A program made the translations under genes and the position numbers. Below, one piece after another: positions 11,798 through 23,865 of a stretch of 64,000 nucleotides of DNA (position 1 is the first letter of the stretch; each line of letters opens with the position of its first letter). Origin of the DNA: Gigaspora rosea (lineage: Eukaryota; Glomeromycota; Glomeromycetes; Diversisporales; Gigasporaceae); contig QKWP01000033.1 in NCBI GenBank assembly GCA_003550325.1, positions 80,321 to 144,320 on the forward strand, read 5' to 3'. The notes below the pieces were generated by a model, which was given only the letters and a program-made list of their open reading frames with translations, did not search any database and was not told the DNA's origin.

Positions 11798-12419
11798 TTT
11801 CCATTTTTAAAATTCTTGAATGCGAATTAAGTACACTGTTACGCAATAAAAATAAAATATGACTATTGATACTTTACGCGAAAATAACTATATATATACA
11901 TACTTACATATGAGTTTTGCTTCCGAATTATAGTAGTTATCCACATCTCTATACTTCTTTTCGAAGCAAAAAAATTTGTTAACTGCAGTAAAACAAAAGA
12001 TGTATGAGATGACAGTTGTACGTACAGGTTTTTGCGGTTTGAATCTTGTACTCATGTTTCTAGAAGCAAAAAATTTTACTAATCAAAGGGTGTATTGACA
12101 CTGTTATGCGAATGCATGCAAGTTTTTTGGTCTCGTATTACAGGTCTCTTTACTCTTTTTGAAAGCGAAAGACATCTTATTTTTAACATTGATTTATTTA
12201 ACTATTTGTTCGTCATTGTAAATCCAAATTCCGCTAAAATCCCGTGTTATACAGTATTACATAATATGGGTGCGACAATGTCGCATTGTTCCGCTATGAT
12301 CCTGTATTACACAGTATTACATAATATGGGTGCGACAATGGCGCATATGCGATATATAAATATTCTCTATAATAAATATATATATATATAATATATATAT
12401 ATAATATATATATAATATA
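11798..12419. other. Spacer between divergent MULE-A and MULE-B
   Basis: AT-rich. It holds the putative upstream region of MULE-A, a 59-bp direct duplication (12232-12348) and an (AT)n microsatellite (12376-12419) directly abutting the MULE-B terminal repeat. The frame at 12095-12391 runs through the duplication and has no recognisable domain. Confidence 0.55.
12232..12348. repeat. 59-bp tandem duplication
   Basis: Two adjacent copies share CAGTATTACATAATATGGG and TGCGACAATG and differ at a few positions. It may be subterminal repeat material of MULE-A, but this is not shown. Confidence 0.85.
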
Positions 12420-13849
12420 GGAAAAATGCAGCTGTTACCCCCTGTTACATTAAAATTTTGTCATGGGTTCTAAAAAAGGGCGGTCACGTGATACAAATAT
12501 TTTAATAACAACATAGATCTCCAAACGACGTACACACGTATATGTTGATTATTATATCAATGGTCACAGATCAGAATGAAATAGCAAGGCAAAAATCGCA
12601 TATGTGTGTTGTGTCGCTAAGTGAAGAAATAAGAAATGCTTTAGGTACAGAATACTGGCTCTATCGTAGATTATCATTTAAAGTCCGATGTTTCATGTGA
12701 AATTGAATAATACGTCATATCGAAGTAATCTATCGTGATACAATTACGTAATAATTGAATTGATATATAAGTAAAAAAAAATCAAGATTGTTAGACTCTT
12801 ATCTTAGAAAGTAAAGGTGATAAAAAGAAAACGATACTTAAAGTGTAACGCTGTAATAAAGTCTTGTGAAAATATTGTAAGCACATTTGTCAAACATATA
12901 TAAGTGTAGCTTATATACCTTTGGTTAAAGTTATAACGGCAACTTTTTGACTCTGTACTATTTCTTATTCAATGCGTTTTCATAGAGTATCTTTTTTTTA
13001 ACTTTATCAATATAAATATGGATAACGACAAGATTCATAATAATGAAAAAGAAAATGTGATCAGTAATGAAGAGGCGAATACCAAAATCAATAATAAAGT
13101 TGATGATGAGATCGATAACGAAGCCAATAGTGAGGATGATAATGAAGCTAATAATGAGGATATAAATGGAGTCTATAATGGTATGTCTTTATATAGTATT
13201 TATTCTATACAGTAATTACTATTTTATATTGAATTTGAAATTGGTATTTCTTTTTTTAGAAGCGTTGTTTTATGATTTTTCTTTGTTGAATATTGGTTAC
13301 ACATTCCAAAAATGGAGCGAAGTTGATGCTTTCTTCGAAGCTTATGGATGACATTCTGGGTTCTCTGTAATTAAAAAAAGAGTTGAGAAACGCAAGGATG
13401 GTGTAATAAAGTACCGATCTTTGGCATGTGAATTTGGAGAGAAATATAATCCCAAAAAAATGTTGACGTTAATAACCATCATAATCGACGATCTAAACAT
13501 CAAGGATGTCAGTGGCTTATAAACCTAAATTTTTCTCAAGATTTGAATTGCATTACGGTTACAAAATTTGATAATACACACAATCATGAACTTCATCCCA
13601 AGACCTGCGAATTTAGTACCAATTTTTGGTCAATTGGGAAGGATGCATTGAACGATATAGAATTTTATACCAAGAAAGGAAACTAGGGATGTTATCCTGC
13701 TTGCCGAAACTCAGTTCGACCCTGCTTGGAACCGAACCCAATGGAACTCGATTTTTTTTGCGATCACATGATTTTTATTATTTAATCATGCTCCAAACGA
13801 GTTTGATAGATCGGTTGAGCAATATTATCATTATGACAAATAAATAATT

Positions 13850-14700
13850 ACTATCTCATGACGAAAAAAATCAATTTTCTTTGACTTTTTTTTTTTAATT
13901 TAATGTGGCGTGATATGTTGAATAAAAATTTACTATCTTATGACGATCAAAAATCAATTTTCTTTGACTCTTTATTTTTTTAATTTAACGTGTCGTGATA
14001 TGACGAATAAAAAATTACTATCTTATAACGAACAAAACTCAATTTTTCTTGACTTTTTTTTTTTAATTTAATATGACGGAATAAAAAATTATTATCTTAT
14101 GATGAACAAAAATCAATTTCTTTAACTCTTTTTTTTTTTTTTAATTTAATGTGGCGTAATATGACGAATATAAATTCTATTTTGTAACGAACAAAAATCA
14201 ATTTTCTTTGACTTTTTTTTTTTTATTTAATGTGGCGTGATATGTTGAATAAAAATTTACTATCTTATGACGATCAAAAATCAATTTTCTTTGACTCTTT
14301 ATTTTTTTAATTTAACGTGTCGTGATATGACGAATAAAAAATTACTATCTTATAACGAACAAAACTCAATTTTTCTTGACTTTTTTTTTTTAATTTAATA
14401 TGACGGAATAAAAAATTATTATCTTATGATGAACAAAAATCAATTTCTTTAACTCTTTTTTTTTTTTTTAATTTAATGTGGCGTAATATGACGAATATAA
14501 ATTCTATTTTGTAACGAACAAAAATCAATTTTCTTTGACTTTTTTTTTTTTATTTAATATGACGAAATAAAAAAATTACTGTTTTATGACGAACAAAAAT
14601 CAATTTTCTTTGACTCTTTTTTTTTTAATTTAATGTGGCATGTTATGACGAATAAAAAATTACTATCTTATAACGAACTAAAATCAATTTTCTTTAACTC
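13850..14700. repeat. ~82-bp satellite with 327-bp higher-order duplication
   Basis: Roughly ten units, each with TTACTATCTTATGACGA, CAAAAATCAATTTTCTTTGA, a T-run and a TTTAATGTGGCGTGATATG-like block. A four-unit segment starting at 13904 recurs almost unchanged at 14231 (offset 327), showing a recent block duplication. Confidence 0.9.
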
Positions 14701-14799
14701 TTTTTTTTTTTTAATTAAAGTTAACAATAACATTATAATGCAAAAATTTATATATTTTAAATGTATTTGCTTTAATAAAAAGTAATAGCAATATGAATG

Positions 14800-14935
14800 A
14801 TCGCCAAAAGAAAAAAAAGTAATTCTGATATGATCGCCAAAAGAATAAAAAAGTAATAGCGATATGATTACTAAAAGAAAAAAAAAGTAATAATGATATG
14901 ATCGCCAAAAAACAAAAAAAAAAAAAAAAAAGCAG
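14800..14935. repeat. ~40-bp tandem repeat (GATCGCCAAAAG units)
   Basis: Four copies of GATCGCCAAAAGAA / AAAAAGTAATAGCGATAT separated by A-runs. The minus-strand frames here translate low-complexity T-runs and are not genes. Confidence 0.85.
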
Positions 14936-16512
14936 GTAAAGCGATAGCAGGTTTTATTAAACTGTTTATGCAAGCATAATTATTAATGCATTTATACAAA
15001 CTGAGTTCAAAAAATCAGTTTTTATTTAAATGTGCTCCGAACAGAGTTCCAACCGGTTTTAAGCACAAGCTAACCGGTTGGAGCAGGATAATATCCCTAA
15101 TGGAAACCTTTCAATTTTTGTGCAATGTCAGCTATTAAATGCCAGATATCCGAATATGATATTTCTGGACATGGATTTTGCAAATTCTATTCGTTGATTT
15201 AAAGCTAAACCTCAAGAACTTGAAACAGATGCATCACGCCTTTTTTCATTTCTTGCCAAGAAGCAATCAGAAGAAACGGGTTGGATTGTGGAATTTGAGT
15301 TAGATAATGAAAATCGACTTGTCAACTTTTTTAGATGACACCCATGCAAGTATCCTTTTGGCTTGAATATCATAACGTTGTCCTTAATGATAATACGGCC
15401 AAGACAAATCGATATCAAATGCCTCTTAGCCTGTTTCTTATTGTTGATAATAATACAAAATCGCGTCTGGTAGCTTAAGCACTAGTATTAGATGAGACAG
15501 TCAAATCTTATCAGTGGATCCTTCAATGTACTAAAAATATTACTAGTGTTGAGCCTTTAGTTATTATTACAGATGCTGATCTAGCAATGGACAGTGCTCT
15601 TAAAAAAGTGTATGAAACTACCAAGTCGTTGCACTGTATTTATTATATTAGCCAAAATCTTCCAAAAAATCTTAAAGCAATCTTAGGTAATATGTTAAAT
15701 TTGTATGGTTATTTAACCTTTTTAAATGGCTTTTGTCATATTATTAACTTATTAAATTTCATTATAAAATTTGAGTTAATGTTTTTAAAATCATTTGAAA
15801 AATTATTTATTTATTTTTGATTATTTGACGATATTACTAGATAATATATATGGTCAGTTTATTAGTGAATTTTACTATTGCCGAAATACTTAAATGATTC
15901 ATTATTTGAAGCAAGATGGCAAAGTTTATTAATAAAGGTTCCATTTGCTTCAAATTATTTAACCCGGGTTCTTTATCCAAGTCGTTACACTTCGGCCTGC
16001 GCCTTTATCTCTAAAGTTTTTACAGCTGGGATTCAAACTACATTTCGTGTAGAGAGATACAACAATATAATAAAACGAGTGCTAAACAGCAGCAGTAGTC
16101 TATGTGACTTAGTTAAAGCATTAGATGAAAGGTTAGAAAAAGAAGCTGTATGGAACCGTTTCTTTGAATATCAGACTTTGTCCTCTTGTATGGGAATTGC
16201 TACTATAGGAAGTGAAATATTTCCTGCTATTAATATTATAATGTCTGAATTCTTGACGCTGCATATCATTTCTGTTGAGCACGTTGAAATGGTACAATGT
16301 TTGTATTTTGATGCAACGTTAGTTACTTTTGAAGCAATAAATTCATTTAATGAGGTATGAGATTAAGTTTTATCAGAGTAACCACCTAATAAGTATCGTG
16401 TTATCAAACTTTAGATGGTTATTTCGATTGTTTTTTATTTAATCTTTATGTATTGAATCTGAATTTATAAAGGGCTATGATTATATTTAAATTAAATTCA
16501 AATTTAAATAAA

Positions 16513-16686
16513 GGGAACTACTATTCACACCATGGATTTTTGTTATTCACACTATGGTAACTAACATTATAAAAACCCGCTTACCCTAACTCTAACTAAT
16601 TCTGGTCATGACTACATACCATGGTGCGAATAGCAAAAATCCATGGTGCGAATAGCAAAAATCTATGGTGCGAATAGCAGTTTCCC
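16513..16686. mobile_element. 174-bp MITE of the GGGWACT family in a MULE-B intron
   Basis: The left arm GGGAACTACTATTCACACC matches the complement of the right end (GGTGCGAATAGCAGTTTCCC). Internal CCATGG boxes are spaced by GAATAGCAAAAATC. Outer flanks TAAATAAA and TAAATCTA are an imperfect 8-bp pair. Related to the larger elements at 56267 and 57768. Confidence 0.8.
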
Positions 16687-18922
16687 TAAATCTATTTAAT
16701 TTTATATATATATTAACTTGGTTGTGCTATAACTAAAATATTTTAATTTTATTATTATTACCATAGGATGAAAGTGTAAATAACAAGTTCATAAAAGATA
16801 TATATGATGCACGACAAATTCTACTCAAGTCAATGGTCGCAAGGGCTGGTCAAACCAATATTCAAGAAATTTGGCAGGTTATAGATAAACGACCAGGAAA
16901 TAGTTGTCGAAAATATTATATTATTGTTATGAATTCCATTTCCTATTCATGCATATACATGTCCAATGTTTTTTGTGTCATCATTTGCCGCCATTACCTT
17001 CAGATACTTTTAGTATCACAAAGTTGCTGGGTTTCATATTTCAATGATAGCATCATGTTGGTATCGCAATAACAAGAAGAAAACAAATAATCAATTAAAT
17101 GTGATCTTTGTAAATGAGAATGCTATCCAAGCCCAGCAAAATCGAACTATACCAACAATTCCTCAGCTACTTTCTATACCCTCTTCAGTAACAACAAATA
17201 ACTTATGTGTAGCAGCTCGATGGACCAAATTCGGTGAATTATAGGAACTTGCACGACAAGCTACACAACTTGCTATCGAATGTAATAATAATGAAATGGC
17301 TCAGTGGTTGAGATCATTTATTGACCATAAAAAACAATTTCTAGCAAATAAGAAAAGGGTTGAAATGGAAACTGATGAATCCAGCAATGATGATGAAAGT
17401 GATTCGGAAATTGCTAATCTGCCAGTTAACCAACATAAGGGCAGACTTGAAACAAACCGATATAAGTTCAGTACTGAGAAAGCACCTCGCCAGCCATATT
17501 CTTGTCGTACTTGCGGTAAAACTGGTCATAATAAGGCGAGATGTGGTAAAAAAAATTAAATAGCTTAGTATATAGCGAACATGTATGTTGTAATAGCAGT
17601 AATGAGTAGAATATGTGCCAATAAAGGTAATTAGCATATGATGTAGTATGAACTAGTGATTAACAGCATTAAACATTGTATTATTTGATGGCTGTTCTAA
17701 CAATCAAATATTTGTTGATAATCACTGTAATAACTGATGCTCAAATAAATATTAAAACTAAGTATAGTCTTTTGCACATAATTATATTATGAAGTTGTGC
17801 CGGAATTCAAATATTCGACGTTAAGATTGTTAATGATTGTCAGTCCAAATTAAGATAATCTAACTATATTTTCACGAAGGGGAAAATGTAATTTTTCCTT
17901 AAACAAACTTGCGAAAAATTTTTACACCTATTTCTGGATACGAATTTATAAGTGAATTTGTTAGAAATTTTATTTAATTTTTTTAGTCGCAAGTCTGCAA
18001 AAAACAAAGGTTTATAATATATAATATGAAAACTCACATGGTCATGGGTTACGATACAATTGGGTTGCATAAGTAATTTGGAAATAGACTCAATTACAGT
18101 TAGGTCAATTTAAAATTGGGTACTTAATTACTGATTTACTTTTCTTTTTATTTTTTCTAAACAAAAATACGAATAAGACGAAATTACGGTGACAAGGATA
18201 ATACGCGAAACGAAATTTGCAATGATATTTTAATAATCTACTAAATATTACTTCAAAGTTAGAATTAAGCGTAAGTTATCTTTATTTTAAGCTAACTTCG
18301 AGGTGTTTAAATACATTTTTCATTTTACCAATTTATTTTGCAATTTTCAAATACATCTTATATATGTTATTCTATTATAGTGTTATGTAATAGGTTGGCC
18401 ATTTCTATAATAGATTTATAGATTGTTCCGGACTTTTTTGATCTTACAACTTCTACCACTTATACAGTATGTGCAACATGTATGCACATTTGTGAAAATT
18501 AAGAAAAATGTTAATGTTATATATTTATATACATGTGGATTTATCTGATTTTTATATTAAGAATTACTATATATGTGATAGTAATTGCAAGCAATTAAAA
18601 TATATGTTTTAGAGTTTATCTATTTTAATGTTAATGAAGCGTAATGTTTTAAATGGTAGAATAATTTATTTACTCAAGCAATGCAAAGTTTAAAAAATTT
18701 TTAATGCGTAAGTGCAAAAATATAAAGACATTAACTATAGAAATAAACTGCTATTTAGTATATAAGCAATTTCATTTTATTAATTAGCATGCCACTTTTT
18801 TTTCTTTTATTTATTACATTTGAACTTACTATATTAGGAAGCTTTAATTTTATTGGCCAATCTATTTTGCATGTGACCTGTGACAAAATTTAATATAACG
18901 GGGGTAACAAATACATTACTCC

Positions 18923-19394
18923 TATAATATATATATAATATATATATTATTATTAATCACGACAGATCTATGGTGATATGAAAATGGTCTAAGTGGGATC
19001 AAATCTGAATGTGAAATTTGAAATCACAGAATTTGGTAAAAATACTCAAATCTTTATGTGTACCTAGTGATGTGTGATACCTAAAAAATTTTAGCGTACA
19101 GTACATACAGTACGTACTGAACAAGTGATCGGCAAAAATTTTAGTGTACAGTACGTACAGTACATACTAATACAATAGTAGTATACTGCACAAATTCTTA
19201 AATTATGGACAGTGGTTCGTATAGTAATACGAATTGTATTTATAAAAACTTTATAAATAGTACATTTTATGACATAATTTTTCATTGCAAAACAATCTAT
19301 ATAGATTATAAAGACAAAAGTTACGTAGATTGTTCTCATTTAATTTTTTTACGCATTTATAACTAATGTTAATATACTCTAACATTATTACCTT
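18923..19394. other. AT-rich spacer with a partial hAT MITE copy
   Basis: The (AT)n tract at 18924-18951 borders MULE-B. From 19064 the sequence TAGTGATGTGTGATACC, then AAAATTTTAGCGTACAG, matches the left arm of the 7984-8168 MITE; the matching right end was not found, so the copy is truncated near 19190. Nothing else seen. Confidence 0.65.
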
Positions 19395-21576
19395 CTATTC
19401 ATTATCAGATTGTAAATTACGCAGATTGAAAATCCCTTCCTCATGATCGCAACTACCTATATCTTCAGCAACTCTAAAGTTTAATAGCAATGCTTCTAAT
19501 GAAGACTCACCAACTTGCTTTCGAGGTCGACCACACTTGGATGGATATTGATTACATTTATGATTTGCGATGAATTTCAAAGTAGGGAAATACTTATTAC
19601 ACTTGCTACAACATAAGCGCTGGTACATTTCGTTTGAAATCGATGGGCATGAGCGATCATATGGCTGAATCTTTAATTTATCGAAATATTGGAGAGCGTA
19701 TATCGGATCGATAAAATGACCATTCATACCTTTGGCGATAGGGTGAGAAATCCATCGTTTTGGTCTAGTAAAAGTGCAGCATCAGAAGCTCTGTATTCAC
19801 GACAACACTGATGATTCTTGCATTTTTTTAAATCTAATGAATATCGACATAACTGAGCGTAACATTCGATTCAATCCCATGTTGGGGTGCAATATCACCA
19901 AATGGTTAACTACTTTGATCAATATAGTGTACTGTAACAGGTTTACTATATATGTTATCTTTACTCCAAAGCTCACATAATTGATTTTCTGAAAATTCAA
20001 AATTATGCCATGCTAACTCTTCATCTACAACATTTCTTTGAGAATCCAGATGCATGCTATATTCATTTACAGGTAAAGTGATACCGGCAAGTTTTTCTGA
20101 AAGAGAAGCCATACTTCTTTCAACAGGGTTATAAGCGCTTTGATATGGTACATACGTGCGGACAGTTAAATAATCAAGATCTAGAGTCTAAAATAAGTTA
20201 CAATATTCAATGATATTTTTAAAGTGCTTTGGATTCTCATCATGCCCCTCGTCAATGAGAAGGACCCAGATGGGTCTAACTTTATTTTCACACAATAGAA
20301 CAAAGGCAAATTCTTGGTTGTCGACAAGGCTTAATATGTCGTTTATATGTGTAGATGACGATGTGCTCATGAAATATTCAGGTCGGATAAAAATAGCGTA
20401 GTGTTTGAATCAGCAGGATCAATGACAAGGTATACTGAAGGTATAAGTTTCATTTTACTTTCTTTTGGAAAATCATGATCTTCAATAGTAACTGGTTCAT
20501 TCGTCGATTGCATGGTTTTAAACGTACGGCCCACCGCAAGAACACCTAAACTGATTTTTGCTTTATCGTCCTGGGAGATGATAATTGTATCACTTGCAAA
20601 TATCTCCGCAAAAACTTGAGCTGCCTTAACAGACGCCAAGCAATAATGTTCAGCTATGTGTTGCTTCATATCAGTTCTTGCAACTGATGCCAGACCGACT
20701 TTTGCGAGATGGTGGTGACGATGAGCTGTAAATGTGTGTTTGTGTCGAGGTTCCAAATATGCTAACAAACACTGATGCAAGAGATAAATGTTGTATTTTT
20801 CTTCTAGTGCTTTACGCAAATATTTGATAGTACGACTTTAATTACTGTCTTTCGTCTTTTAGCATGAGCAGATCCAAATTTTATGCAATCATGAATATTG
20901 TCACAAAGTTCCGGATATAACGTAGCTGCTGATGGTTGTCCAGGTTTGTCATATTGCTCAACAATACCTTTATTTTTGAGTTGTTTTTGTTTTTTTGCTC
21001 TAAGTTTAGCTTGAGCTTTTGCATGACGTTTAAGCTTTCCTAGTCTTTTTTCACTTACTTTGATAACTACTCGGTCCTCTTCAATTTTGGCTAATAAGTC
21101 ATTTTTTGCATTAGGATCGCTAATGAGTCTGATCGCTTGCTCATACTTGGATATTCGCTGAGTTGCTTCCTTGATTTTAGCTATTGCATCGTTTTGACCT
21201 ACTGTATTTTTGGTAGCGATATCAGGGTCATCAAGTTGTGATGAAATTACTGATAAAGTAGATGAATGCGAAACTGATTTCGATGTAGAAGCTCTGGAGT
21301 TGGTGTTTACATAAAATTATGATAGAAATGAATTGTACTAGGTTCTGTTGCTAAGTATAATTGGATCTTTTCGTGAATTATAGTTTCATTCTCATTTCTT
21401 ATTTCTTTCCATGCTGTTCAGTTTTTGCTTAATAATTTTTGTTTATTGGGAGCAGAGTTACAAAGAGTAGCCTGCTTATAATAGGCGTAAGCATTGGAAA
21501 ATTCTTGGTACAAATCAGTTGGAGACTTATAAAATAGGTGTGTATCGAATTTAGGAAGTTTTAAAAAGCTTTGCAT
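19395..21576 (-). pseudogene. DDE-type transposase-like gene of unassigned superfamily, broken
   Basis: Reading down from the ATG at 21574-21576 (MQSFLKLPKFDTHLFYKS): an N-terminal domain with one stop, a Lys-rich coiled-coil segment (about 20940-21190; EKRLGKLKRHAKAQAKLRAK), then a core with SQDDKAKISLG (20569-20601), EDHDFP, HINDILSL, IWVLLIDEGHDENPKH (20218-20265) and YNPVERSMASL (about 20102-20134). The ordered D, D and E motifs resemble an RNase H-fold DDE core. The C-terminal part (19395-19727) has CCSKCNKYFPTLKFIANHKC, a zinc-finger-like motif, then GRPRK. Frameshifts near 20836 and 20400 and a stop at 20188 break it. I associate this architecture with an expanded family in Rhizophagus, but cannot place it in a named superfamily. 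Confidence 0.7.
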
Positions 21577-23865
21577 TTTTTTTTTCATAATAAAGAAGCA
21601 AATCTAATACTTTATATTTGGTTTTTATTCGATAGTTCGAATTCAAAAATACTTTATTAATTTTAAGCAAAGATTGAAACTTTTTATTACAGAAAAAACA
21701 TGCATTCTTTACGCAGAAATGAATTTTAGGATCGTGGCGAATTACAGTAAATACAAATTTTATACTACATTTCTTGATACTGTATAGCCGTAGAATAACA
21801 CCCATCTACGCGTCATTTCGTGTACGCCCATGTTATATAAGGGTTAACTTTTTTTGTATTTTTAATTATAGTAAGATTAAAAATGTGCCGAAACTAGAGG
21901 CACTAAGTAAACCTACTTGCTTCAATGTGAGAATTTTTTTGTTAAATTCGGAAGTAGGCTTACTTAGTACCAAATCTAGTTCCAGAGTACATTTTGGTTT
22001 CTTTACTTTTTATGTATTTGGAACGCCCATTGGCGTTAATTTGAGATCGCATATACAACATATTCATATAAAAGGAGTTGTCTTTAAATGCGAAAGACTT
22101 TTTTTGATCTACATCCTGGTAAAAAAATCTCGAAGTAACTCCCAGGGATCATATGATTTGTACACTTCCGTATGATAGTGCAAATTCCTGTAATAAAAGT
22201 TTTTTTTTTTTTTGCATATTGACCTTTTAGCAACACTTCGCTACAAATTACCAGCACAGGAGAAACGATGGAACTAGGCTATGCTGACCTGGACATCCAC
22301 AGTGAGCCAACAAGATTGAAGATATTGAGGCAATACCTTTGACACTTCTGATAACCGTATGTTTTTTAATGCTATTTTAGGGGGTTTGATTTTGGAAATA
22401 ACGCCCATGAGCGTTATTCCACAGCAATACGGTAAGTAGAACTATTGTTTTGTTTGACTTTACTGGATACCAAGAAAGTCGAAAATGTATTATTGAATTT
22501 ATAGACAATGGTGACAAATAGGCGTGCATATGTATGTATATGCATATATTATGTATTTACCCGATTTCATGTCCATAGTACTGTCATTTAGCACATTGTT
22601 GTTTTTTTTTTGTTGCCTAATACTGTGGTCAATTTCTTTTTTATTGTGCTTGTCTATAATACTAATTTTTTGTCCAACCGTATTAGGTATATTTTTTATA
22701 TATGTTTGTGTATCATTAATATTATTCTGTTTAATTGCTTAATTCAGTTATGTCTTTTATCTGAAAACTCTTGATTTTTACCGAATTGAGTTCCCATAAT
22801 TGTAGGCGTTATAATATAGATTACTAGTGAGCTATTACGTATAAGAAGAATATGACTCGAAATAATCATTGTTTTATTATTTTTTGGATATTTGAAAAAT
22901 TGATGATGACTGATTTGATAAGTCAGTTGACATCAGTAATTTAATCGATGTAACTTATTAATTTGGGCATCAAAAATTTTTTAAATATCATGGGTTATGG
23001 TTGGAATTCGAGTAAGCCAACTAGGGTTTGATATATATCAACCCTGAAATAAGTTTTATGGGAATACTTTCCCAAATTCTAGTTTAGGATTTTTTAGTGC
23101 CGGGCTAATATTAAATAGCACTATTTAATAAAATAGTATACTTTCAAAATTATCAGCTATGTATTTTTAATAATAGGCTATCAAACTTTAGTAATATTAT
23201 GCTTAATTGTATAAATTAGGGATTTGCAACTCGAGCTTATGCGCCGCACCTATATGCACAAGTATGGGCATATGGGACTAGTGCTCGACCAAGTACCAAT
23301 GTGCTAGTATGGGCATTTGCAAATTTTAGTTTAAATTTAGCTTAGCCAATTAGAATTTTGATATATTTTTAATTTGCGATTTTATTGGCCCGAACCTAGG
23401 TTTGGTTCGATTTTTTTTGCTATGATTTATATATGATCACACCATACATGAATAGGTAAGGCTCTTAATAGAAAAGTATTATGTGATTTATGGCACGCCT
23501 CTTATTTGGGATCTTTCCTAATCTCATGCAAAAGATTGCAAATTTACGCAATATCTTTTCAGCCTTTGGACCAGCTTTCTTAAGTAATGGATATGTGATT
23601 CCTGTAGCTCCTGGGGCTGAGTTGTTCTTCGTTTTCTCTAATGCTTCATGCTATTCCTGCTCACTTATTTCTCTAGTTAAATCACTATACTACTCACAAT
23701 CTATTTTTTGTAAGGGGAGTGACAAAAATCAGGTGATTTTTTAGGGGGGAGGGGGGTAAAAAAAGGTGAAATTATATATAAGGAACCTGACTATTTATAT
23801 ATTAAAGGAGAGGGAGAGGGGGTAGGCCTCTAATAAAAAATAATTAGGTGATTAATGACACAGCC
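21577..23865. other. Non-coding interval with a small inverted repeat
   Basis: No credible gene; open frames at 21774-22175, 22524-22742 and 23490-23744 show no domain. An imperfect inverted repeat of about 28-nt arms spans 21893-21986 (ACTAAGTAAACCTACTT against AAGTAGGCTTACTTAGT). A G-rich tract lies at 23740-23760. Confidence 0.55.

Larger units (their letters stand above)
13684..15099. mobile_element. 1.4-kb hAT-like non-autonomous element inside MULE-B
   Basis: TIRs TAGGGATGTTATCCTGCT and AGCAGGATAATATCCCTA. Flanks AAGGAAAC (13676-13683) and ATGGAAAC (15100-15107) look like an 8-bp TSD with one mismatch. Removing the element and one flank joins the MULE-B frame exactly. A second inner inverted motif, AACCGGTT, appears twice near the right end. 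No transposase is encoded; most of the interior is A/T-tract satellite. Confidence 0.85.
13018..17559 (+). pseudogene. MULE-B FAR1/MULE transposase pseudogene
   Basis: Exon 1 (13018-13180) encodes a highly acidic, Asn-rich N-terminus (MDNDKIHNNEKEN...) and ends at a GTATGT donor. Exon 2 starts at 13260 with GYTFQKWSEVDAFF, a FAR1-like domain, with an in-frame TGA after FFEAYG and a frameshift near 13460. The coding sequence is split at 13683 by a hAT-like element and resumes at 15108 in the same frame (TKKGN joined to LSIFVQ). The catalytic core follows: NDNTAKTNR near 15390, ITDADLAMDSA near 15570, LHCIYYISQNLPKNL near 15640, an intron-like break (15690-15840), then FRVERYNNIIKR near 16045. 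An intron (about 16356-16766) sits at the same place as in MULE-A. A SWIM-like ICRHY and a terminal CCHC knuckle (CRTCGKTGHNKARC, about 17503-17544) complete it. Several stops and frameshifts make it non-functional. Confidence 0.85.
12420..18922 (+). mobile_element. MULE-B, complete transposon with ~50-bp TIRs, containing nested insertions
   Basis: The left end (GGAAAAATGCAGCTGTTACC, then TTAAAATTTTGTCA, 12420-12470) matches the complement of the right end (GGAGTAATGTATTTGTTACC, then TTAAATTTTGTCA, 18873-18922). Both are bordered outside by (AT)n tracts, consistent with insertion into an AT microsatellite, so a TSD cannot be delimited. Inside lies one decayed transposase gene on the plus strand (13018-17559), a 1.4-kb hAT-like insertion and a 174-bp MITE. 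The 17560-18872 part is non-coding. Confidence 0.8.

Noticed and set aside
12095-12391. Open frame over the 59-bp duplication
   Set aside because: No domain, repeat-driven, ends in an AT microsatellite.
14668-14973. Tyr/Phe-rich minus-strand frames
   Set aside because: Produced by the 40-bp GATCGCCAAAAG repeat and T-runs.
21774-22175. 133-codon plus-strand frame
   Set aside because: No recognisable domain or splice context; it overlaps an inverted repeat.
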